NCBI GenBank assembly: GCA_011524675.1
Contig: WTJX01000141.1
Span: 1-5,785, forward strand
Reading direction: 5' to 3'
Source of the DNA: Cytophagales bacterium
GTDB lineage: Bacteria > Bacteroidota > Bacteroidia > Cytophagales > JAAEPT01
DNA length: 5,785 bases
Part shown: in pieces, positions 1 through 5,601 of the stretch
Layout of the letters: every line of letters starts with the position of its first letter
Position numbering within the stretch: position 1 is the first letter of the stretch
The notes under the pieces: generated by a model
The model's database searches: none
What the model was told of the DNA's origin: nothing
The model's input: the letters and a program-made list of their open reading frames with translations, nothing else
Position numbers and translations under genes: made by a program

Positions 1-643
1 TTTCCTTGGAGTACCACGTATTATAATCTGTAGCCATAAGTTCTACTTGGCTTTGCTTATAGGCTTTGTACAATATCTTTTTGGAAAGGTCTTCGCACTC
101 GTCAAAGTAGCCTGCTAACTGAAAGTTATCTGCTGCTTGCTTGTCTTTGAGTACTGCTAGGGCATATTTGTTTTTTTGATAGGCTGCAAAATATGCTCCC
201 TCCTTCTTTTTGAAATAATAGTATTCTTTACACTCTTTCTTGTAACTTTTTCGGTCAGACCACTTTCTACCGTATGAGTCTGCCTGATAGTAAAAAGCGT
301 AGAGATACAGCGAGACAGCACCTTCTACTATTTCTTGGATAAAGATATGATCTTGCGCTATATATTTGTGATAACCTAGCTCACTTTTATTGACGGCGAT
401 GTACTTTTCAGTACCACACACAAAAGAACTAAGCATATTAGCAGTGAACTTCTGCTCTTGTTGTTCGGTGTCTTTAAAATGTATTTCTTCTTGATAGCTG
501 TATTTGAGTGGCTTGACATATCCCTTCAAAGTATCGCCTTGTGATAATACAACATAGCCAGAGAGGTAATTATCTTTTTTTGAAATGCCTAATTGAAAGC
601 AAAAGAAGCAAGTGATGAATATGAGTGTAGCAAGGTGTTTCAT
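1..643 (-). CDS. Partial secreted protein of unknown function, 3' end outside window
   Basis: An open frame of 214 codons reads leftward from ATG at 643 and leaves the window without a stop, so the C-terminus is missing. The start is firm: an in-frame TAA lies seven codons upstream. Residues 1-20 (MKHLATLIFITCFFCFQLGI) form a hydrophobic signal peptide, so the product is probably periplasmic or exported; no clear lipobox is seen. Residues 29-43 (GYVVLSQGDTLKGYV), followed by an E-x-I-x-F-K-D stretch and SSFVCGTEKYI at 72-82, resemble the N-terminal pattern of a common group of uncharacterised Bacteroidota exported proteins (a 'G-Y-I/V...GDTLKG' strand, then a short beta-rich domain). The rest is rich in Tyr and Lys. 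The 145-bp gap to the SRPBCC gene suggests it has its own promoter. I do not assign a function. The reading frame is well supported; the family resemblance is from memory and moderate. Confidence 0.82.
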   Translation of the reverse strand, partial: MKHLATLIFITCFFCFQLGISKKDNYLSGYVVLSQGDTLKGYVKPLKYSYQEEIHFKDTEQQEQKFTANMLSSFVCGTEKYIAVNKSELGYHKYIAQDHIFIQEIVEGAVSLYLYAFYYQADSYGRKWSDRKSYKKECKEYYYFKKKEGAYFAAYQKNKYALAVLKDKQAADNFQLAGYFDECEDLSKKILYKAYKQSQVELMATDYNTWYSKE

Positions 644-760
644 GAGTTTATATACGTTTTACGTTATAAGCACTGTCTTATGAGTTAGGCTCGACCTTCG
701 ACATGTCTTTACAAACTAGTCCCAAACCTTTAACCTTTAGTATGGTTGTTTCATAATTAA

Positions 761-812
761 ACACAAAGTAAACGATATTTGACTATATCTACACAAAGTA
801 TTGTCGATATTG
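761..812. repeat. Imperfect direct repeat at the 3' end of the SRPBCC gene
   Basis: ACACAAAGTA occurs at 761-770 and again at 791-800. Each copy is followed after a short variable spacer (2 or 4 nt) by CGATATT or CGATATTG. The right copy covers the last codons and near the stop of the SRPBCC gene; the left copy is non-coding. It looks like a small decayed duplication of the gene's end. On the minus strand each copy reads TACTTTGTGT. Confidence 0.6.
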
Positions 813-1220
813 TTTCTTGCGTGGTAGAAAAGAGAAGTATAAAAAAGGAAAAAAGAGAATATCTAAAAACTTATTGGCATAAGAGAAAGAAATGTCATCA
901 ATGATAAGGCAATTGTTACCGTCTTTCTTTACGATGTGCCTATGTTGCCATGTTTTGAGTCCAAAAGGAAGCTTTTTCCCTTCATCAATAAACATACACA
1001 TGCTATCATTACTTTCGTCATGGGTGATTTCGCTAATCCACTCTGCTTTGTAAGGCAATAAAAACTGAATGTGTACTATGTCGCCTTTTTTGCTTCCATC
1101 AAACTGTACAAGACGCGCCATCGCTTTAGGAGGTAAAAGAAATTCAAATAGCTTTTGATCAAAACCTGCAAATACAGCTTGGTAATCTTTGCTGATGGAA
1201 GTGGTTATTTTGAAGTTCAT
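789..1220 (-). CDS. SRPBCC-fold (START/Bet v1-like) protein, function unknown
   Basis: A 143-aa cytoplasmic protein without a signal peptide. It resembles the small Bacteroidota SRPBCC proteins annotated as ligand-binding or 'cell division inhibitor-like', whose ligand and role are unknown. Recognisable segments, numbered from the ATG, are FDGSKKGDIVHIQF (about 40-53), EWISEITHDE (about 60-69), FIDEGKKLPFGLKTWQHRH (about 77-95), IIDDISF (about 106-112) and the C-terminal helix ending PRKKQYRQYF. These follow the alternating strands and long final helix of the fold, and the length is normal for the group. I use ATG at 1220. A TTG 27 nt upstream would add nine residues (MNTRTHCKR) that do not fit the family and would start inside an inverted-repeat arm. 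A plausible promoter lies at 1301-1330, giving a leader of about 75 nt. No operon partner is evident. Confidence 0.85.
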   Translation of the reverse strand: MNFKITTSISKDYQAVFAGFDQKLFEFLLPPKAMARLVQFDGSKKGDIVHIQFLLPYKAEWISEITHDESNDSMCMFIDEGKKLPFGLKTWQHRHIVKKDGNNCLIIDDISFSYANKFLDILFFPFLYFSFLPRKKQYRQYFV

Positions 1221-1230
1221 GCGCTTACAA

Positions 1231-1266
1231 TGTGTTCGTGTATTCAAGTTTTTAGGTGTTCAAGTT
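1231..1266. repeat. Right-to-left arm of a 36-bp imperfect inverted repeat (arm B)
   Basis: The reverse complement of this stretch matches 1428-1463 at 30 of 36 positions with no gaps. It is itself made of decayed units of the form ACTTGAACAC/CTTGAATACAC. It lies 10 bp upstream of the ATG of the SRPBCC gene, inside the inferred leader, so pairing with the other arm in a read-through transcript would cover the ribosome entry region. Confidence 0.75.
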
Positions 1267-1288
1267 GAAAAGGTATAAAGCAAAGAGC

Positions 1289-1307
1289 TAAGTAGTCATC
1301 CAAAAAT
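1289..1307 (-). repeat. 19-bp shared upstream box, copy 1 (SRPBCC gene)
   Basis: On the plus strand it reads TAAGTAGTCATCCAAAAAT and matches 3148-3166 at 18 of 19 positions. It overlaps the TATTTTTG of the best promoter match in the window, and its near end is 68 nt from the ATG at 1220. It may be an operator or extended promoter element, or a dispersed repeat; the sequence alone does not decide. Confidence 0.65.
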
Positions 1308-1330
1308 ACTTATTTGAGCATTTTTATCAA
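1301..1330 (-). promoter_or_regulatory. Bacteroidota-type promoter of the SRPBCC gene
   Basis: On the minus strand TTG (1330-1328) is followed after 19 nt by TATTTTTG (1308-1301). This matches the known Bacteroidota sigma-A pattern of a TTG -33 box and TAnnTTTG -7 box. The predicted transcript start is near 1295, about 75 nt before the ATG at 1220. It is the only full two-box match I found in the window. Confidence 0.6.
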
Positions 1331-1427
1331 TATAAATACAGCATTAGACATGCTTATAAGTCAGTTCCAACTTTTTGATGCTTAAACCTTCAACATACTT
1401 ACGGGGGGACTTGTTTATATTTTTTTT

Positions 1428-1463
1428 AACTTGAACACATAAAAACTCGAACACTTGAATACA
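1428..1463. repeat. Arm A of the 36-bp imperfect inverted repeat
   Basis: This pairs with 1231-1266 (30 of 36 matches; mismatches at arm positions 12, 21, 25, 28, 29 and 33). It begins 8 bp after the stop of the sulfatase gene. Together the two arms enclose 161 bp that contain the SRPBCC promoter. I see no G/C-rich hairpin with a T-run here, so an intrinsic terminator for the sulfatase gene is not evident. Confidence 0.75.
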
Positions 1464-1471
1464 TGTTGTAC

Positions 1472-2941
1472 CTACTGTTTATGCTTTTGATATAGCTCCT
1501 CTGTCTTTGCTCTGAGCTGTACTAGCACCTTTTGGTAGCTAGGATCATTGGCCACATTATTCATTTCGTGAGGGTCTTTACTAATATCATATAGTTCCTC
1601 TATAGCGGGTTTTTGCTCATAATACACAAAATATTTGTATTTGGTATTGCGTACACCTCTGGAACGATACGATCTATTCCCTTCGATCATTTGTGTGTTT
1701 ACCTCGTCTATATTCTCTACCCCTTTGATACGTGCAGTAAACATTTCTTCTATAAATAAGTTTTCCATTAAGACATAGTCTCTCCAAGTGCTAAGGTCTT
1801 GTGTCTTGTTGAGGATATTACTAAAGTCTTTGCCCTGCATTTTCTCTGGAATCTCTAAATCTGCCATAGAGATAAGCGTCGGTGCAATATCAGCAAAAGA
1901 AATCAAAGCAGACTCTCTATAGCCTCTTTTACGTTTAGAGACTCTGCCGTCATAGACAATAAATGGTGCTTTGATGGCATCATCGTACAATAGTGCTTTA
2001 CTAAAGAGACCATGAGAACCGTGAAACCTACCGTTGTCACTGGTATAGATGACTATGGTATTGTCTAGGACTTTCATTTCCTTTAGTTTTTTCATCAATC
2101 TAGCTACTTGCTGATCTACGGTATACCCTTGTGTAGCAAACCTGCGCGCTACTTTTTGGTATAGCTCTGGGGTAGAGGTTTGATGTTTGTGGATTCTGTA
2201 GCCTCTAGCATACTTTTGTACTACCTCAGGCATTTCTTCATTGATCCCTTCTACCCAGTTTTCTGGAACGGACATGGTTTTGTTTTCAAAGATAGCGGTA
2301 TGCGGTCCGTACATATCTGCGTCTTTGTCGTTCTTTACAGCATCGAAACTTACCGAAAGACAAAAGGGCTTATCTTTCGGTTGACTATCCAAAAAGTGTA
2401 TCATCGCATCTCCTTTTTTGAGGGTGCGCTCTTTAGGGTCTCTCTCTGCACGATAGATATGCTTAAGCACAGCATCATCCTTTGGAATGAATTTACCGTG
2501 TACAGCATAGTAGTCAAAATAATTTTCTGGTCTTACTTCACGAGCTTCGGTATAGATACCAAACTTCCCTATGAAGCCTGTGCGATAGCCTGCTTTTTTA
2601 AATACTGCGGGGTAGGTATTATCAAAGTCGTCTTTGGTAAGCCTTCGGTCAAAGGGATAAGTAAAACCCGACCTATGACTGGCGAAGTATCTTCCTGTCA
2701 TGACAGTAGCTCTACTGGGCGCACAAATGCCAACAGTATAATATACATTATCGAAGATCACTCCTTCTTTGGCTAGCTTATCAATATTAGTAGTTTGGAA
2801 GTCTGGACGACCATAACAGCCGAAGGTATCCCAACGCTGATCGTCTGTCATGACGTATACTATATTGGGCTTACGCTCTTCTGCCAAGCTATGCCCTAGA
2901 GATAATAAAAATGTAAATGCAGTAACAAAAAGTGTTTTCAT
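1472..2941 (-). CDS. Secreted formylglycine-dependent sulfatase (family S1)
   Basis: A 489-aa exported sulfatase of the alkaline-phosphatase-like superfamily that would hydrolyse a sulfate ester, in marine Bacteroidota usually on algal or host polysaccharides; the substrate cannot be read from sequence. Residues 1-20 are a signal peptide with likely cleavage after SLA. Calcium-site Asp33 and Asp34 sit in MTDDQR. ICAPSRATVMTGR (72-84) is the Cys-type sulfatase signature, with Cys73 as the residue converted to formylglycine. GKFG (125-128) carries Lys126. SDNG (301-304) supplies Asp302 and Asn303, and HGLFSK (310-315) supplies His310 and Lys315. The C-terminal ELYDISKDPHEMNN (449-462) is the usual sulfatase tail. 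Length is typical. Unusual points: GKFG replaces the common GKWH, so the histidine there is missing, and SFDAVKND stands where many relatives have SFxAPH. No maturase (anSME) gene lies in the window, so activation would depend on one elsewhere. The upstream region holds an inserted repeat element. Confidence 0.95.
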   Translation of the reverse strand: MKTLFVTAFTFLLSLGHSLAEERKPNIVYVMTDDQRWDTFGCYGRPDFQTTNIDKLAKEGVIFDNVYYTVGICAPSRATVMTGRYFASHRSGFTYPFDRRLTKDDFDNTYPAVFKKAGYRTGFIGKFGIYTEAREVRPENYFDYYAVHGKFIPKDDAVLKHIYRAERDPKERTLKKGDAMIHFLDSQPKDKPFCLSVSFDAVKNDKDADMYGPHTAIFENKTMSVPENWVEGINEEMPEVVQKYARGYRIHKHQTSTPELYQKVARRFATQGYTVDQQVARLMKKLKEMKVLDNTIVIYTSDNGRFHGSHGLFSKALLYDDAIKAPFIVYDGRVSKRKRGYRESALISFADIAPTLISMADLEIPEKMQGKDFSNILNKTQDLSTWRDYVLMENLFIEEMFTARIKGVENIDEVNTQMIEGNRSYRSRGVRNTKYKYFVYYEQKPAIEELYDISKDPHEMNNVANDPSYQKVLVQLRAKTEELYQKHKQ

Positions 2942-2987
2942 AAGGGTTTGTTTGTTTTTAAATGTTTATACACGCTTTAGAGTTAAA

Positions 2988-3126
2988 GAAGGCTTTGCAT
3001 AACTAAGGTTTTGTGCTTAGTCAAGGCTTTCAAAATTTTAAAACCGCAGTTTACTGCTTGTAAATGAGGATTTTAAAATTTTGTTTAACGCTGAATAAGT
3101 GCAAAAGATGGTTTTGCAAAGCCTTC
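2988..3126 (+). mobile_element. MITE-like near-palindromic element, long copy
   Basis: A 139-bp non-coding element, orientation arbitrary. It starts GAAGGCTTTGCATAAC and ends GTTTTGCAAAGCCTTC; the outer 12 bp are perfect inverted repeats. An inner perfect 13-bp pair lies at 3031-3043 and 3071-3083, and TTTAC/GTAAA at 3050-3054 and 3060-3064 forms the tip. All three pairs are centred on 3057, so the entire element can fold into one long imperfect hairpin. TTAAA at 2983-2987 and again at 3127-3131 is a candidate 5-bp target-site duplication. It lies 46 bp upstream of the sulfatase start. A shorter relative is at 5533-5601. The structure is directly visible; mobility is inferred. Confidence 0.75.
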
Positions 3127-3147
3127 TTAAAATCCTTAGGTATACGG

Positions 3148-3166
3148 TAAGTAGTCGTCCAAAAAT
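3148..3166 (-). repeat. 19-bp shared upstream box, copy 2 (sulfatase gene)
   Basis: On the plus strand it reads TAAGTAGTCGTCCAAAAAT and differs from 1289-1307 at one position. It is now 206 nt from the sulfatase ATG, but removing the 139-bp element and one TTAAA leaves 62 nt, close to the 68 nt of copy 1. Its TAGTCGT (3152-3158) also pairs with ACGACTA at 3181-3187. Here the overlapping box reads GATTTTTG, one base off the promoter consensus. Confidence 0.65.
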
Positions 3167-3660
3167 CTTTACAATAAAAAACGACTATATTCAATTCACT
3201 TCATCGTTAGAAATGGTTTAAACTTTCACATGATTTGTTTACAAAACAAGGTTTTCGTATTCGACCAAAAAGTTCACACCGTTTCATTGTAGAAAAACAA
3301 ATCTACAACAAAACTAAATCTTTATCTTTTCTCAATTTATCAAAAAAGAACAGTAAGCATGCAAGAAAGGCAAAAGACTCTGAAAGCTACATTGTTTATA
3401 TAAGTAGGGTACGTTTCCAACGGTGTTTATACGGTCAAAAACAGCTAGGAGTTAGTTTTGGGTAAAGGCTTGATAGTAGTCGTGTAGAGTTTTGGGTTAT
3501 GAACAATTGACTATTTACGATTTTTGAGACATAACAAGCTAGACAAAAGACATCGGAACGTAAAACCTAGAACTCAAAAGGGCTAGATTTTATTCCACGA
3601 AAGTGGCGTAAGCTAATTAATAATTAATGATGAAAAATTAATAATGGGAGGAATTCAAGA
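3167..3660. other. Intergenic stretch with no supported gene
   Basis: About 490 bp without a credible gene. The longest open frame (3235-3465, plus strand) opens with TTG, has no ribosome binding site, and encodes a Lys/Ser/Arg-rich, low-complexity peptide I do not recognise. Small inverted repeats are TTGTAGA/TCTACAA (3287-3293, 3302-3308; 8-nt loop) and CCAC-GAAA-GTGG (3595-3606), both too short to call as RNA elements. From 3614 the sequence becomes a TTAATAATTAATG-type low-complexity tract. I see no tRNA, rRNA or transposase remnant. Confidence 0.5.
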
Positions 3661-3741
3661 CAGTGATTAATGATTAGTGTTTAATTGAGTGATGGATTAT
3701 GGGTGATGGATTTTTACAGTGGTTAGATATTAGTGTTTAAT
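3661..3741. repeat. Imperfect 25-bp direct repeat in AT-rich intergenic DNA
   Basis: 3661-3685 and 3717-3741 match at 21 of 25 positions. Both begin CAGTG and both end with the identical 13-mer ATTAGTGTTTAAT. The repeat period is 56 bp. The surroundings are degenerate ATTAATGATTA-like sequence, which is common in intergenic regions of this phylum. No gene or clear regulatory role is attached. Confidence 0.65.
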
Positions 3742-3829
3742 GTTTTAAACTTTGTACTTACGACTCAATACTAGATACTACCAACGACGTGTTTTATAAC
3801 TTATTGATAACCAACGCATTTCATTGAGT

Positions 3830-3890
3830 AAAAAAAACACAAAACACAAAAATCAAAAGTTTGTCATTTGATTTTTGTGTTTTGTGTTTT
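3830..3890 (-). terminator. Long perfect-stem intrinsic terminator of the isopropylmalate synthase gene
   Basis: 3834-3857 and 3867-3890 are perfect 24-bp inverted repeats around a 9-nt loop. Read on the minus strand the stem runs into a run of eight T (3837-3830). It lies 63 bp after the stop codon at 3954. The stem is A/T-rich (TTTGATTTTTGTGTTTTGTG at its core) but very long, which compensates. There is no T-run after the stem in the plus direction, so it fits the minus-strand gene. Confidence 0.75.
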
Positions 3891-3953
3891 CGTCATTCAA
3901 CTTTTTTGAGTTCTTAGAAGTCTGGTTACTCAAGACTAATGACTTTAAACTTA

Positions 3954-5480
3954 CTACTTATGACTTTCGATGATATTGAGCATTTTCATCGTAGCTCTAG
4001 TTGCGGCTGACTGCTGATCCGAATCTAGCCCTACTGTTTTAAATTCATCTCCTTTATACTCCCAAGTGATAATGGTTTGTACAAGCGCATCCGTTTTTCC
4101 ACCTGGGGGAATAGATACTTTATAGTTGGTCAAAGTAGCCATCTCTTTGCCTAGTGTAGCATAGATTTTTCTTAGGGCTTTCATGAAAGCGTCATATTGA
4201 CCATCGCCAGTAGCCGTCTCTTGATACTCCTTTCCGTCTATTTCCACCATCAAGGTAGCCACAGGATCAAGTCCATGTACATGAGCAGAATGATAGTTCA
4301 CAAGTTTTATTTCTGCTTCTTCCTCCACCTGCTTATCTAGCACACTGGCTATGATGTAAGGAAGGTCTTCTTTGGTGATTACCGCTTTCTTATCTCCTAG
4401 TTCTACCACTCTAGCGGTAACTTTTTTCATCTCCTCTGTGGTAAGTACAATACCTGAGTCTTCTAGATTTTTTTGGATACTTGCTTTGCCTGATGTTTTC
4501 CCTAGAGCGTATTCGCGTATTCGTCCAAAACGCTCTGGCATCAACTTATTGAAGTACAATCCCCCTTTATTATCTCCGTCGGCATGGACACCACACGTTT
4601 GCGTAAACACATGCTCACCCACTACAGGCTTATTTTGCGGAACATGTACGCCCGAAAAGGCTTCTACCAACTTACTGATGTGGTTTAGTTTTTCTTCATT
4701 TACACCGCAGGTATGCGCTGGTAACTGATCTTTGATGATGGCTACGGCACTTGCCAGTGGAGTATTACCCGCACGCTCACCCAATCCGTTGACCGTAGTG
4801 TGTATTCCTTTGACACCTGCTTTGATGGCACTAAACGTATTTCCTATGGCAAAGTCATAGTCATTGTGTAGGTGAGAATCAAAATGAAGCTCTGGAAAAG
4901 CCGTTGTTATTTTTTTGTAATAGTCATAACTCTCATCAGGGTTAAGCGTCCCCAAAGTATCGGGAAGCATAAAGCGCTTGATATTTAGTGATTGCAAAGC
5001 ACTAAGAAGAGAAAACACATAATCTTCAGAATCTCTCATTCCATTGGACCAGTCTTCTAAATACAAATTGACCTCTATGCCCAATTCCTCCGCATGATTT
5101 ACCTCAGCTGTTATGTCTGCAACATGCTGCTCCAGTGTTTTTTTCAACTGCCCTTCTAAGTGCTTTTTTGAGCCTTTGCACAATAGATTAATCACTTTAC
5201 CACCTGCACTATTGATCCAATCGAGTGATTTGCCACGATCTACAAAACCTAAAATTTCAATTTTTCCAATATATCCATGATCACTAGCCCAAGAAACAAT
5301 TTGTTTGAGCCCTTCTAACTCTCCCTGAGATACTCTTGCAGATGCTACTTCTATACGATCTACTTTTACATCTGTCAATAGTGATTTTGCGACGCTTAGC
5401 TTTTCTGAAGCAGAGAAAGCTACGCCAGAAGTTTGTTCTCCATCCCTAAGGGATGTGTCCATTATTTCTATTCTATTCAT
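3954..5480 (-). CDS. Alpha-isopropylmalate/(R)-citramalate synthase family enzyme
   Basis: A 508-aa cytoplasmic enzyme that condenses acetyl-CoA with a 2-oxo acid: 2-oxoisovalerate if it makes leucine (isopropylmalate synthase), pyruvate if it is a citramalate synthase. The N-terminal HMGL-like TIM barrel (about 4-280) carries LRDGEQTSG with Arg12 and Asp13, the metal-binding His203 and His205 in SHLHNDYD, and the NGLGERAGNTPL signature (231-242). GEHVFTQTCGVHADG (288-302) belongs to the linker subdomain. Residues about 385-508 look like the LeuA allosteric dimerisation domain (GLDPVATLMVEIDGKEYQ, then ATGDGQYDAF), the site of leucine or isoleucine feedback in this family. Length fits barrel plus regulatory domain. 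The HNDYDFAIGN version differs from classical LeuA (HxHNDxGxAVAN) and from the CimA signature, so substrate is left open. No leu or ilv genes are adjacent in the window. It has its own promoter box and terminator, so it is probably monocistronic. Confidence 0.93.
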   Translation of the reverse strand: MNRIEIMDTSLRDGEQTSGVAFSASEKLSVAKSLLTDVKVDRIEVASARVSQGELEGLKQIVSWASDHGYIGKIEILGFVDRGKSLDWINSAGGKVINLLCKGSKKHLEGQLKKTLEQHVADITAEVNHAEELGIEVNLYLEDWSNGMRDSEDYVFSLLSALQSLNIKRFMLPDTLGTLNPDESYDYYKKITTAFPELHFDSHLHNDYDFAIGNTFSAIKAGVKGIHTTVNGLGERAGNTPLASAVAIIKDQLPAHTCGVNEEKLNHISKLVEAFSGVHVPQNKPVVGEHVFTQTCGVHADGDNKGGLYFNKLMPERFGRIREYALGKTSGKASIQKNLEDSGIVLTTEEMKKVTARVVELGDKKAVITKEDLPYIIASVLDKQVEEEAEIKLVNYHSAHVHGLDPVATLMVEIDGKEYQETATGDGQYDAFMKALRKIYATLGKEMATLTNYKVSIPPGGKTDALVQTIITWEYKGDEFKTVGLDSDQQSAATRATMKMLNIIESHK

Positions 5481-5499
5481 TCGACTTCAAATTGGATTG

Positions 5500-5507
5500 C
5501 AAAGGTA
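5500..5507 (-). promoter_or_regulatory. TACCTTTG -7 promoter box of the isopropylmalate synthase gene
   Basis: The minus strand reads TACCTTTG, an exact match to the Bacteroidota TAnnTTTG -7 box, 19 nt before the start codon at 5480, implying a very short leader. No clear TTG is present at the -33 position, which falls at about 5527-5530, right next to the edge of the inserted repeat element at 5533. No Shine-Dalgarno sequence precedes the ATG. Confidence 0.55.
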
Positions 5508-5532
5508 ATAACTTATACTTTAAATATTCATA

Positions 5533-5601
5533 GAAGGCTTTGCATAACTAAAATTTTGTGTAACGCTAAATAAGTGCTAAAGATGGTTTTGCAAAGCCTT
5601 G
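5533..5601 (+). mobile_element. MITE-like element, short internally deleted copy
   Basis: 5533-5551 is identical to 2988-3006 over 19 bp. 5549-5600 matches 3074-3125 at 49 of 52 positions. The copy therefore equals the long element minus 70 internal bases, which removes most of its palindromic middle. Terminal inverted repeats AAGGCTTTGCA/TGCAAAGCCTT (5534-5544, 5590-5600) are perfect over 11 bp; the outermost base is G instead of C. Flanks TCATA (5528-5532) and TGATA (5602-5606) may be a decayed 5-bp target duplication. It ends 52 bp from the start codon of the synthase gene, immediately beyond its promoter, in the same orientation as the long copy. Confidence 0.75.

Noticed and set aside
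1221..1247. Nine-codon N-terminal extension of the SRPBCC gene from a TTG start
   Set aside because: The family starts at the MNFK methionine, the TTG lies inside an inverted-repeat arm, and an in-frame stop sits a few codons further upstream.
2180..2776. 198-codon plus-strand open frame
   Set aside because: It lies entirely antisense within the sulfatase gene, whose motifs are intact; its translation looks like no known protein.
3287..3308. TTGTAGA/TCTACAA hairpin as a terminator
   Set aside because: The 7-bp A/T-rich stem has no T-run on either side and no gene ends nearby.
3235..3465. 76-codon plus-strand open frame in the large gap
   Set aside because: It opens with TTG, has no ribosome binding site or promoter-like box, encodes a low-complexity basic peptide with no family resemblance, and is on the opposite strand to all other genes.
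3595..3606. CCAC-GAAA-GTGG hairpin with a GNRA-type loop
   Set aside because: A 4-bp stem with no surrounding paired structure is expected by chance; there is no sign of a structured RNA around it.
3661..3741. CRISPR array
   Set aside because: There are only two imperfect repeats, in low-complexity DNA, with no further spacer-repeat units and no cas genes.
4372..4728. 118-codon plus-strand open frame
   Set aside because: It is antisense within the isopropylmalate synthase coding region and is a by-product of that gene's codon use.
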